This document shows, piece after piece, positions 27,195-35,958 of a stretch of DNA of 64,000 nucleotides. The first letter of the stretch is position 1. Each line of letters opens with the position of its first letter. The stretch spans positions 38,954 to 102,953 of the forward strand of contig NZ_DASTAT010000014.1 in the NCBI RefSeq assembly GCF_035712445.1, in the 5' to 3' direction. The notes below the pieces were generated by a model. That model saw nothing but the letters and a program-made list of their open reading frames with translations, made no database searches and had not been told where the DNA came from. Origin of the DNA: Oligoflexus sp. GTDB lineage: Bacteria; Bdellovibrionota_B; Oligoflexia; Oligoflexales; Oligoflexaceae. A program made the translations under genes and the position numbers.

Positions 27195-27752
27195 ATGAGC
27201 GAGAAAAAAGTCCAGGACGTGGTTCGCCCGAATGTAGTCGATGGCATCGAGGAATACGATAATCCGCTGCCGCCCTGGTGGGTTTGGCTCTTCAACCTCA
27301 CCATCCTTTTCGGGCTGGCTTATATGATCTGGTATCATGTTCTGGATAAGCCAGGGCTTGATGCGGAGCTTGCCGCGGATCGCCAGGAAATTGCGCAAAA
27401 AGCAGCCATGCAGAAGCCGGCCAATGCCAGTGCGGATGATCTTGCGGCCCTGGTTAAGAATCCAGCGCGCGTGGAAGAAGGCAAGGGAATTTATGCTGCG
27501 AACTGCGCTCCCTGCCATGGTCCAGCGGGTGAGGGGACGGTCGGCCCCAACCTGACGGATAAATTTTGGAAGCATGGTGGCGAGCCGGATCAGGTGCTGG
27601 CCACCATCACCGACGGTGTCCCTGCAAAAGGCATGATTGCGTGGGGACCGATCCTGGGTCAGCAGAAGATTGAATCGGTGCTGGCCTATGTCTTGAGTCT
27701 TCAGGGTAGCAATCCACCCAATGCCAAGGCACCTGAAGGTGACGCGTACTAG
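27195..27752 (+). CDS. ccoP: CcoP, short monoheme cbb3 subunit III
   Basis: The 185-residue protein begins with the CcoP N-terminal domain: DGIEEYDNPLPPWWVWLFNL, one membrane helix and YHVLDKPG. The soluble cytochrome c domain has the single haem site NCAPCHGPAGEG near residue 103 and an axial Met candidate in AKGMIAWG. Canonical CcoP carries two CxxCH sites in about 300 residues; here the second domain is absent. It lies 5 bases after ccoQ and transfers electrons from soluble cytochromes to CcoO. Confidence 0.94.
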   Translation: MSEKKVQDVVRPNVVDGIEEYDNPLPPWWVWLFNLTILFGLAYMIWYHVLDKPGLDAELAADRQEIAQKAAMQKPANASADDLAALVKNPARVEEGKGIYAANCAPCHGPAGEGTVGPNLTDKFWKHGGEPDQVLATITDGVPAKGMIAWGPILGQQKIESVLAYVLSLQGSNPPNAKAPEGDAY

Positions 27753-27764
27753 GAAGGAATTTGT

Positions 27765-29108
27765 ATGTCCCATGAACCTGATGTTTTGCGAGCCCCTACC
27801 GTTGATGCCAGTGGCAAAAGGCGCTGGATTTACCCGGATCGGCGAACCGGTCGTCTGAGTCGCATCCGCGGGAAGCTCGCCGTCCTGCTCATGGCGATTT
27901 ACATACTGGTTCCGTTCTCGACCTTTCGCGGTCTGCCGCTTTTCCGTTTTGATGTCCAGCAGGGCATCATCTATGCGGTCGGGCAGACCTTTCGCTTTTC
28001 TGATGGCTTTTATCTTGTCTTCGTTATTCTGGCCGGCGCCCTGGCCCTTGGTTTTGTGACCAGTGTGTGGGGCCGGATCTGGTGCGGTTATGCCTGTCCG
28101 CAAACCGTCTTCGTGGAGTGGATTATCCGACCCATTGAAGAATGGATCGAGGGGACGGCTCTGCAGCGGAGACGCCGGGACGCAGGACCAAAGAACCTCA
28201 ACTATTGGCTGCGAAAGTTATCCAAGCATGCACTCTACGCCCTGGTGATCTGGGTGATCACCAACGCATTCCTTGGCTACTTTGTCGAACCCGCGCGTCT
28301 CCTGACCTGGTTTTCATCAAGTCCCGTGGCGCACCCCTTCGCTTTCGGTTTTATGCTGCTCACTTTCGGTGCGCTCTATTTTGATCTGGTCTGGTTTCGC
28401 GAGCAGTTCTGCTCCTTCCTTTGTCCCTATGCGCGCTTTCAGTCGGTGATGATCAGCAAAGCGACGCCGACCATTGCTTACGATATGAAGCGCGGTGAGC
28501 CGCGGGGCAAGCACAAGGATGGCGACTGCATCGACTGCGAACTTTGCGTGCGCGTCTGTCCCACCGGGATTGACATCAGAAATGGACTGCAGCTCGAATG
28601 TATTCAGTGCGGCCGCTGCGCCGATGCCTGCGACATGATCATGACCAATATCAAAAGGCCCAAGGGGCTGATTCGAACCGCATCCGAAGCCGCTTTGGAA
28701 GGTAAAAAACCGCGGCGCTTCCGGCTGCGTCCTGCCATCTATCTGACTTTGCTCCTGATCAATATCGGGATCATGGCTGTGGCCCTCGGGACGCGCTCGG
28801 ATCTTCAGGTCACTGTCCTGCGCCAGCCGAAGACGACCTATACGATGATGGATGAGACGCACATCGGGAATTATTTCAGCATCCGAGTCGTCAATCGGAG
28901 TCGCGATGCGCATCCCCTGACCGTGCAAACCGATCCTGCCGTTCGCCTGATCTGCTCGCTCTGTAATCAGGTGCTGGCGCCGGATGCGGAAGAGAAAGGC
29001 AATCTCGTTTTGATCGTGCCGGCGACCTATGAAAAATCAGAGGTGGAGCTGAACTTTGGGGAAACCAAAGTCATTCTGCCTATCCTGAAGCCTGGAAAGA
29101 CCTCGTAG
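27765..29108 (+). CDS. ccoG: CcoG/FixG/RdxA cytochrome oxidase accessory protein
   Basis: A 447-residue membrane ferredoxin-like protein. It has an N-terminal helix set (LAVLLMAIYILVPF), the CGYACPQTVF and CSFLCPYARFQ cysteines of the membrane part, then two 4Fe-4S sites, CIDCELCVRVCPTG and CIQCGRCADACD. A membrane segment and an Ig-like FixG C-terminal domain follow. CcoG reduces copper(II) during cbb3 assembly. It is the last gene of the cluster and is followed by a strong terminator. CcoH, often next in such operons, is not present. Confidence 0.95.
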   Translation: MSHEPDVLRAPTVDASGKRRWIYPDRRTGRLSRIRGKLAVLLMAIYILVPFSTFRGLPLFRFDVQQGIIYAVGQTFRFSDGFYLVFVILAGALALGFVTSVWGRIWCGYACPQTVFVEWIIRPIEEWIEGTALQRRRRDAGPKNLNYWLRKLSKHALYALVIWVITNAFLGYFVEPARLLTWFSSSPVAHPFAFGFMLLTFGALYFDLVWFREQFCSFLCPYARFQSVMISKATPTIAYDMKRGEPRGKHKDGDCIDCELCVRVCPTGIDIRNGLQLECIQCGRCADACDMIMTNIKRPKGLIRTASEAALEGKKPRRFRLRPAIYLTLLLINIGIMAVALGTRSDLQVTVLRQPKTTYTMMDETHIGNYFSIRVVNRSRDAHPLTVQTDPAVRLICSLCNQVLAPDAEEKGNLVLIVPATYEKSEVELNFGETKVILPILKPGKTS

Positions 29109-29135
29109 ACTGGTCGTAAGACCTTTCCTGACTTC

Positions 29136-29167
29136 TGCCATGGCCCGTGAAGGCCATGGCATTTTTA
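29136..29167. terminator. terminator of the cco operon
   Basis: A perfect 10-bp stem, TGCCATGGCC with GGCCATGGCA, closes loop CGTGAA and is followed by TTTTTATT. It separates ccoG from the convergent secreted-protein gene. Confidence 0.9.
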
Positions 29168-29177
29168 TTACAAGGTC

Positions 29178-30041
29178 TTAGCGCAGACGGGCGATACCAG
29201 CGTCGACAGTTTGCAACTGGACGACCGCTTCCTCACCTTCACCGCTGACTTTCAGCAGTTGGTCCTGGGTGGATTCAGCGCCGGTGAAGGCGATGTCGTA
29301 AACATCCGCATCTTCCCAACTGTCCGATGCGCCCTGAGCCGCTGTCAGTTCAAACGCACCGAATTCATTGGCACCGCTTTCAACGACGACATAGCTGTAA
29401 GCTGCTGCGTAAAGCGCCGCGCTTTCATCAGCCAAGGCAGGCAGGTAGGTGTCGAGCAATTTTTTCGGAAACTCGTAGCGATAGCTTTGGCAGTCGCCGT
29501 CCTGAACAGCCTGAGGCTGAAGACGGAAAGCCAGGGAAGGATCCTGCGAACGGCCGCCGTCTTCAGCGATCCAGGCCGCCGGGCCGCCTTCCACGTAGAT
29601 CACGTTATCCGGCGTGGGCGCGTCCACTGGTGTGGCCTGGGTCACGTTGATATCGAAAAGAGGCGACTGGGAAGCCGGCAGACCGAGGATGAAGGCCGCG
29701 CCGCGATCTTTCCAGTTGGGGAGTTTCAGCTCGGTCCCACCGATCGCCCATTCACGCGCCGTGTCGGTATACGCTGCTTCATCAAAGAGCACAACGGCGA
29801 CGCGGGTATTGGGTGTGAAGGCTCTGACGCCGACAGTGACAGCGAAGTTCTCGCCGGATTCTTCAAACGATACGCGGCAGAGGTCAGCAGAACCTGCCGG
29901 CACGCCTGCTGGATAAGTGTACAGACCGTCGCCTTTATCATCACCTTGAGCATCTTTGAAATCCTGCTTCAGAGTGCCAGCGGCGAGTGGTGAAGCCAGA
30001 AGGAGCGACAGAACACTTGGTACGAGGATCTTTGCAGACAT
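29178..30041 (-). CDS. secreted protein, unknown function
   Basis: The start at 30041 gives a clean signal peptide (MSAKILVPSVLSLLLASPLA) with AAAGGGA about 8 bases upstream. The 287-residue protein is acidic, with a near-terminal Asp-rich stretch (DFKDAQGDDKGDG) that could bind calcium. Beta-type segments include FAVTVGVRAFTPNTRVAVVL and AAYSYVVVESG. No transmembrane segments, and two cysteines. I do not recognise a family. Confidence 0.7.
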   Translation of the reverse strand: MSAKILVPSVLSLLLASPLAAGTLKQDFKDAQGDDKGDGLYTYPAGVPAGSADLCRVSFEESGENFAVTVGVRAFTPNTRVAVVLFDEAAYTDTAREWAIGGTELKLPNWKDRGAAFILGLPASQSPLFDINVTQATPVDAPTPDNVIYVEGGPAAWIAEDGGRSQDPSLAFRLQPQAVQDGDCQSYRYEFPKKLLDTYLPALADESAALYAAAYSYVVVESGANEFGAFELTAAQGASDSWEDADVYDIAFTGAESTQDQLLKVSGEGEEAVVQLQTVDAGIARLR

Positions 30042-30265
30042 CACGAAGTCCCTTTCATAAAGTTCATGCAAGAAAACTAGCAGTCGATTCTGGTTTGCGG
30101 ATGTTTCCTGAAACCAGTGCGCTTTTAAAATTTTTCGTGATGAAGAGTCAAAACTTTTTATGAGAAGCAGAAAGCGAAGTTACATTTGAGAATGTTGTTT
30201 CACGTCGTGACTTCTGTCGATCTCACGACAAAGCAGAACTTTCGTTCTGCTCCGGGACATAAGGC

Positions 30266-33200
30266 TCAATTTTTAAACAGCGCGCAGGTCGTCTGTTTGA
30301 ATTGCGTCTTCACTTCGGGATGCATCCGGTTGCCAAGGCCAGTCAGATAACGGCAAAGGTGCTCGCGATTGTCATCAAGGTCCAAAGGCAGAGTGAACCA
30401 ATCGCTCCCTGTCGCGTACTGCAGACGGCCGCTGTCATCGACGCTGAGATGCTTGATCATGTTGCTGTAAGGCTGACGATCGAAGGTCAGCGATGTGGCG
30501 ACGGCACTTTTAAGATCGACGCGCGCGATCTGCCCATTGTTGCTCGTAACAAATACCGTGTCCGGATCGAGACCCTGGGCCAGAAGATCAAAGTTGGGAT
30601 TATTCTTTTTGCCGAACACCTCATTCATGCTGAGAGACAGTTCGGGCTCCAGCGAGTCACTGTAAATGTCCAGGCTGCTGCTGCTCATCCCAACCCATTT
30701 CTTGAAATCGCGCGAGGGCGCAAGGGCTGTCACGCGGGATTTCAAGGCCTTCTTCGCCACGGCAAAGAACTCCGGTTTCTCAAGCGTTCCACGATAGCTC
30801 AGCTTGATAAGGATTTCAGGATAGCCAAGGTAAAGCTCCCCCGCGAAACGATCGTGAAAAATCTGGAGGGGTGCCGCCAGAGTCCCTGTGGCCACCGTTG
30901 TCGTGGACAGAATCGCGCCGCTGCTGGGTTTGACGGTATAGATCCTGGTTTCGCCTGGAACATAGAACCAGAAAAGATCGGGATCGCTGCTGGGGATGGC
31001 CAACGCGCTGGGAGGAATGGAAAGGTCCACGGAACGTTCCGTTCCATCCTGGTTTTGCAGGACAAACTGCAGCTTCTCGCTGCCTTTCAGAAGGATCAGT
31101 TCCTGACTTCCGTAAGGATAGACAGTCATGATGCGATCCTTGGGAAGAGTTCGACTCACACCCGGATTTTTAGCAAGTGATGCATAAGCTTGATTCAGGC
31201 TCAGCTCATAGCGATTGTAAAGACCTGTTTGAACCGGCATCGTATAAAGAACGGTTTCGCCGCCCCGGGCGATGGGAAAGACCGAAAGCTCATCACGCAG
31301 AAGGCGGATGGTGCGCCTCAGAAGGGAAGCGTTCGGGCTGATTTCACGGAAAAGATTTTGTTCCGACTGTAAAAGAGCGAGGTCGGCAAAGTCGATAGCC
31401 AAAAGCCGATCGCGATCAACCGGAAGTTGACCCAAAAACGCATTGGTCGCATCGTCCATGCGAGCATAAAAAAGATCAGGGGAGAAGGAGGGCTGCGAGA
31501 CGGTCAGCGAATCGCCGAATTTCACAGGATAAGGAATCCTCAGTTCAGCAGGACTGAGCTTTTTGACCGTCGTCGGGCTGCCGAACACGCGACTCAATTC
31601 ATAGTTATCATAAAGACCCAGGCCTTCATACCGAGCCAGGACCCGGCTCCGCAGAGCATCCCAACTGATCTCGCCCACGCGACCGGCTGCCGCCGAGAAA
31701 AGTGAACTGAAAGCTTCGTCCAGGACAGCAAAGGACTTATCATTGGCCAGGACGAAAATAAAATTATCCTGACTGATCAACTGCTGTGGCAGCTGATTCA
31801 GGATCGGTACATTGGGAGTTTCGATGGTTCCCGAAGCGTTAAAACCATAAAGTTTAAAGCTATTGCGATTGAACCGACTGCAGTAACTATAATAACGCGT
31901 GGCATCCGCCCCACCCAGGGCGAAGCTGAAGCGGCACTCCATATCATATTCAAACTCAGGGAACTCCACGGTCTTGCCCGTTAATCGGTCGATCAGAAAA
32001 AAGACCCCAATCCAATCGCTCATCACAATGAAACGGCAATCTTCTGAAAATTTAAGAGTCTTGATGCCCTCCAGACGCTTGGCATCTCCCGGCAGGGTCG
32101 TGACCGTATTCCCATCAAAAACCTGCAGACGACCATTCTGGACATAGGCCGTATAGCTTTGAGAACTGCAGGTGGATAGAGCCGAGCGATTCGTCAGACT
32201 GACTTCAGGGAACAGGGGCGCCCCATCCCGCACAAAAGAAAGACCATAGGCCGCCGGTCCCATATCGCGCAGGAACACATGAGCGCTCGCATCCTTCGTG
32301 CCCCTCAGTGTTCCCTGGTAATCCACCGCTTCCTTAAGGCCCCACTGGGCCACAAAGAAATCCTGGGCATCCCGCTGATGCTGAAAGACGGCAAGGTCCA
32401 AGGCCTTTTTCACGCGCTTCCGCTCATTTTCACTGGCAAGATGGCGATAGGTTTCAAGCGCCAGGAGCAGCTGCGTGGCCACGAGTTGAGTCTGTCCCGA
32501 CTTTTGATAGACGCGGGCCAGCTCCAGCTTGTTTCTGATGTCAGCCAGCTTCACTTCGTCCACGATGTCGATATCCAAAGCCGCCCAGTCGCTGCGATTG
32601 TTAGCCGCATCGATCCCGCGATAGACAAATTTCCAGGATCCATTGTCCGGGACCACGATAGGGTCATTACTGATCGAAGGATTGCTGCACTCGCTGGCCG
32701 CGGTGCCGGCTGCGACAAAACAATATTCGACCAGTTCCGTCGCCGTCCTGTTCAAAGACTGCCAGGCCACCCGCGTGCTGGGCCGCAGCTCAATGAATTC
32801 ATTGGAGAGTGCGAGGCCATCGGCGGCCACGAGTTCGATCTGGGGCGACTTGCGATCGACCACAAGATCGCAGTTGAAAAATTGCGGCACAGCGCCTTCA
32901 GAAAAAAGAGGATTCAGCTCGAAGCGGAGATCATAGCGGCCGTTGTTCAAACCACTGATATCCAGGGTCGGAGCTGCCGCCTTCTCGTTGACAAAATTCC
33001 AGTTGCCACGAGCCTTTCCATCCGCGATGGCGTCCGCCTTGATTTCATAGCCGGTGGCGGAGTGATCTTCAAAATTAATGGGGAGCGCGAGAGTGAGCTG
33101 ATTGCTATTGATGATTTGATCACAGGTTTTTCTGAGGGTGCCGTAGGTATAGGGTTCAAGCTGGATGCGGCTCAGGCGTTCACCTTCCAGGCTATCCGGG

Positions 33201-33514
33201 TCCAGGATGAGACCTTCGGACCCCACGCGTGAACGGACGATCAGCGCGGCACGTTCCTTGGGATCGAGCTGAAGACAGTGGCCACGCGTCGCAAGGGGCT
33301 TTCCCGGATGATCGAGCCAACGGAAAGCAAATTCCGAGGCTTTGAGCCCCTTTCCTTCACTGTCCAAGACCTTGACATATGAACGATCTGCATCGACCTC
33401 ATTGATCCCGCACTGGATCTTTATCTCATCGACAGTATTGGAGAAAAAAGAGCAGGCTCCAGTGAGCATCGCGCTCAGGGCAACGAGCAGATAAAGGGAT
33501 ACAGGTAAGTGCAT
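30266..33514 (-). CDS. very large lipoprotein with Ig-like and propeller-like regions
   Basis: The start at 33514 opens a lipoprotein signal (MHLPVSLYLLVALSAMLTGA then Cys). About 1082 residues follow. Residues 30-290 look like two or three Ig-like domains, with a segment VEYCFVAAGTAASE and WKFVYRGIDAANNRSDW typical of Big-like tail modules. Around 310-380 is a helical TPR-like stretch (LELARVYQKSGQTQLVATQL). The remaining 650 residues are beta-rich with recurring hydrophobic strands, consistent with one or two beta-propellers (FIVMSDWIGVFFLIDRLTGK, FVTSNNGQIARVDLKS). A cell-surface sensor or binding scaffold is plausible; the function is unknown. It stands alone. Confidence 0.75.
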   Translation of the reverse strand: MHLPVSLYLLVALSAMLTGACSFFSNTVDEIKIQCGINEVDADRSYVKVLDSEGKGLKASEFAFRWLDHPGKPLATRGHCLQLDPKERAALIVRSRVGSEGLILDPDSLEGERLSRIQLEPYTYGTLRKTCDQIINSNQLTLALPINFEDHSATGYEIKADAIADGKARGNWNFVNEKAAAPTLDISGLNNGRYDLRFELNPLFSEGAVPQFFNCDLVVDRKSPQIELVAADGLALSNEFIELRPSTRVAWQSLNRTATELVEYCFVAAGTAASECSNPSISNDPIVVPDNGSWKFVYRGIDAANNRSDWAALDIDIVDEVKLADIRNKLELARVYQKSGQTQLVATQLLLALETYRHLASENERKRVKKALDLAVFQHQRDAQDFFVAQWGLKEAVDYQGTLRGTKDASAHVFLRDMGPAAYGLSFVRDGAPLFPEVSLTNRSALSTCSSQSYTAYVQNGRLQVFDGNTVTTLPGDAKRLEGIKTLKFSEDCRFIVMSDWIGVFFLIDRLTGKTVEFPEFEYDMECRFSFALGGADATRYYSYCSRFNRNSFKLYGFNASGTIETPNVPILNQLPQQLISQDNFIFVLANDKSFAVLDEAFSSLFSAAAGRVGEISWDALRSRVLARYEGLGLYDNYELSRVFGSPTTVKKLSPAELRIPYPVKFGDSLTVSQPSFSPDLFYARMDDATNAFLGQLPVDRDRLLAIDFADLALLQSEQNLFREISPNASLLRRTIRLLRDELSVFPIARGGETVLYTMPVQTGLYNRYELSLNQAYASLAKNPGVSRTLPKDRIMTVYPYGSQELILLKGSEKLQFVLQNQDGTERSVDLSIPPSALAIPSSDPDLFWFYVPGETRIYTVKPSSGAILSTTTVATGTLAAPLQIFHDRFAGELYLGYPEILIKLSYRGTLEKPEFFAVAKKALKSRVTALAPSRDFKKWVGMSSSSLDIYSDSLEPELSLSMNEVFGKKNNPNFDLLAQGLDPDTVFVTSNNGQIARVDLKSAVATSLTFDRQPYSNMIKHLSVDDSGRLQYATGSDWFTLPLDLDDNREHLCRYLTGLGNRMHPEVKTQFKQTTCALFKN

Positions 33515-33762
33515 GATAATCGGCTCCAAAACATCCAGCACATGAGCAAGGGAACAGCAGCAGCAACCACGCGAAGGAGCGCGCGTTCACGGTTTTGCAG
33601 CTTTCACGCCAAATGTGCAGCTAAACCTGTGCAAGGCAACTCATCCCGTGCAGAGGTCTTGGTTCATGCTGTCCAGCACGTATGGCCTCTTGCCAGTTTC
33701 GTTTTCCGACTTATCTTGAAGTTCTGAGTTCGTTAACCCGTTTTCGACCAAGGATAACCGTT

Positions 33763-34839
33763 ATGTCAAACATTCTGTTCTCGCCTGCAACGCTCGGCTC
33801 TCTGAAACTCAAGAATCATATTGTGATGGCACCGATGACCAGGAATCGTGCTTCCGACTCAGTTCCGAATGAACTGATGGCGGAATATTATCGGCAAAGG
33901 GCCGGGGCCGGTCTTATTATCACCGAGGGCACATCCCCTTCGCCCAATGGTCTGGGTTACGTTCGCATTCCGGGTCTCTTTTCCCAGGAGCATGTCAAAG
34001 GCTGGCGCAAAGTCACCGATGCTGTGCACGCGGAGGACGGGAAAATTTTCGTGCAGCTGATGCATACCGGACGCGTGTCTCAACTTAAGAACATGCCGGC
34101 CGGCACCCGCGTGCTGGCTCCTTCGGCGATTGGCATGAAGGGTGAGATTCATACAGATGTCGCGCAGATGCAGCCTCATTCTGAACCCGAAGCCATGTCC
34201 GAAGCCGATATCCAGAATGCGATTCAGGAATATGTGAACTCGGCGAAGCTGGCCATCGACGCCGGCTTCGATGGTGTCGAGCTGCATGGGGCCAACGGTT
34301 ATCTTATCGATCAGTTCATCAATCCGGCCTCGAATCAAAGAACCGATGCCTGGGGCGGAACGCCGAGCAAGCGCCTTGAATTCGCGGTGCAGGTCGCCCA
34401 GAAAGTGGCTGCGGCCATTGGCAGTGCGAAGGTTGGCATCAGGGTGTCACCTTATGGTGTCTTCAACGAGATGCAGCACTTTCCTGAAATCGAAGCAGCC
34501 TACGCGGAACTGGCTCAACGTCTTTCGCCTCTGAAACTCGCTTATATCCATATCGTGGATCACAGCGCGATGGGCGCCCCTGAAGTCGGCGCGTCGGTGA
34601 AACAAAAAATTCGCGCGAATTTCGAGGGGGCCTTGATTCTTTCCGGCGGCTACGACGCAGCGCGAGCCGAACAGGACCTCCAGGAAAAGCGTGCAGAGCT
34701 GATCGCCTTTGGACGTCCCTTCATCAGCAATCCTGATCTCGTCGAGAAATTGAAAGCCGGGCGTCCCTTGCGGGATCCTGATTTCACGACCTTCTATACA
34801 CCGGGAGCAAAAGGTTACACGGACTACCCTCGCGGCTGA
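33763..34839 (+). CDS. Old Yellow Enzyme family alkene reductase
   Basis: The start at 33763 (MSNILFSPATLGSLKLKNHI) matches the family; the frame upstream is a read-through. The 358-residue TIM-barrel protein has APMTRNRAS near the start (FMN-binding Thr), QLMHTGRVS, the substrate-binding HGANGYLIDQF with the His-x-x-Asn pair, the NQRTDAWGG flavin loop and the C-terminal FGRPFISNPDL phosphate-binding part. It probably reduces activated alkenes or electrophiles with NAD(P)H, like NemA. It is monocistronic. Confidence 0.95.
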   Translation: MSNILFSPATLGSLKLKNHIVMAPMTRNRASDSVPNELMAEYYRQRAGAGLIITEGTSPSPNGLGYVRIPGLFSQEHVKGWRKVTDAVHAEDGKIFVQLMHTGRVSQLKNMPAGTRVLAPSAIGMKGEIHTDVAQMQPHSEPEAMSEADIQNAIQEYVNSAKLAIDAGFDGVELHGANGYLIDQFINPASNQRTDAWGGTPSKRLEFAVQVAQKVAAAIGSAKVGIRVSPYGVFNEMQHFPEIEAAYAELAQRLSPLKLAYIHIVDHSAMGAPEVGASVKQKIRANFEGALILSGGYDAARAEQDLQEKRAELIAFGRPFISNPDLVEKLKAGRPLRDPDFTTFYTPGAKGYTDYPRG

Positions 34840-34852
34840 AGCGCGACCCTCA

Positions 34853-34880
34853 GTCGGCTGGACTGTAGCCGCCAGCCGAC
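34853..34880 (+). terminator. hairpin after the ene-reductase gene
   Basis: A 9-bp perfect stem, GTCGGCTGG with CCAGCCGAC, has a ten-base loop and lies 14 bases after the stop. There is no T-run, so it is a hairpin that may end or stabilise the message rather than a proven intrinsic terminator. Confidence 0.45.
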
Positions 34881-34970
34881 GCCTTGCCATCTTTCGGCTA
34901 GTTGTATTCCCCTATTGTCGCGAGCGTGGGGTACTGCTAGTTAAGTTGCTTGGAACGAGGGAGAAGGCTT

Positions 34971-35330
34971 ATGCGTTTTGTCGGAAGGATCTTTGGACTT
35001 ACATTTGCGGTGGCAACCATTTTTCTGGCCTTGCATTATTTCAATTGGCGTCGCTCCGTTCAGAGTGAAAGGGCCATGGGTCAGGAACTGAACGCCAAAG
35101 TCTGTGAAGATGAGCTGCAGACCTATGCTGACCGTATACAAAAAGACTATAAGGTCCACGGCCTGGATCGGGCCATGTTTTTGAATAAGGAATTTTCCCG
35201 CGACTGCCTCGATAACCCTGTTCATATTGAGTTTAGTGGGGAAAGTTTTTCGGTGACCAGCGCGGGCTTTGACCGCATCGAGGGAACCAGGGACGATTTC
35301 ACGGCCTCACCCCGTACCCACCATAAATAA
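34971..35330 (+). CDS. small single-pass protein with pseudopilin-like C-terminus
   Basis: A 119-residue protein with one N-terminal membrane segment (FGLTFAVATIFLALHYF), a short helix (ELQTYADRIQKDY) and the C-terminal segment FSVTSAGFDRIEGTRDDFTA. That segment resembles the SxGxDgxxGTxDD calcium-site loop of GspG-type pseudopilins. It lacks the GFTLIE prepilin peptidase motif, so it is not a standard pseudopilin. The start at 34971 follows GGGAGAAGG. Function unknown. Confidence 0.65.
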   Translation: MRFVGRIFGLTFAVATIFLALHYFNWRRSVQSERAMGQELNAKVCEDELQTYADRIQKDYKVHGLDRAMFLNKEFSRDCLDNPVHIEFSGESFSVTSAGFDRIEGTRDDFTASPRTHHK

Positions 35331-35447
35331 AAGCCCTTTCTATTTTGTTCAAAATATTCAGGACTTGGAACCCTTGAGCAGAGCCAGGCACTCAGGTTGA
35401 AACGCGGTTTTCCGTTAAGGAGAGGAACACCCTGAGGAGTTTCAGCC

Positions 35448-35879
35448 ATGACGGTCGACAAGAGCCTTATTCACGAAGTCAATCAGAGCCTGGGACGCTG
35501 CATCCTGCACTCCGGGTTCATGGAAAAGTTCTATACGAATTTCAAAGCCAGTCATCCTTCGATCCCACCCTTCTTTGTGAAAACGAACATGGCCACGCAG
35601 CATAAGCTTCTGAAGGAAGGCATCACCTTTCTTCTGATGAGTGCGGGTGGGTCGGCCTTTGCTCAAACCGAAATGAAAAAACTCGGCGTACGTCACGACC
35701 CGTCTCATTTGAATGTGAAGCCTGAACTCTATCGCTACTGGGTCGAGGCTTTGATGAAGACCGTGAAGGAATTCGATCAGAATTTTACGGCTGAGCTTGA
35801 TAAGAAATGGCGAACGGCTTTGCAGATTGGCATCCAGCAGATGATCGACAGCTATCAGACGCCCCAGAAATTGGCCTGA
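35448..35879 (+). CDS. single-domain globin
   Basis: The 143-residue protein lines up with single-domain bacterial haemoglobins over its full length. FYTNFKASHPSIPPFF matches the B/C/CD region with CD1 Phe. MKKLGVRHDPSHLNVKPELY matches the F helix with proximal His83. The C-terminal VEALMKTVKEFDQNFTAEL and KKWRTALQIGIQQMI match the G and H helices. The distal position is probably Gln51. GAGGAG precedes the ATG by 8 bases. It may bind O2 or NO. The gene stands alone. A globin-coupled sensor is excluded by the length. Confidence 0.8.
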   Translation: MTVDKSLIHEVNQSLGRCILHSGFMEKFYTNFKASHPSIPPFFVKTNMATQHKLLKEGITFLLMSAGGSAFAQTEMKKLGVRHDPSHLNVKPELYRYWVEALMKTVKEFDQNFTAELDKKWRTALQIGIQQMIDSYQTPQKLA

Positions 35880-35958
35880 GTCCTTGCCATCCCAAAGGCA
35901 ATGTTTTTGCATTGAGCATCCTGGGCTGTAGTCTCGGGTGATCTTTGGGAGGGCGGAT

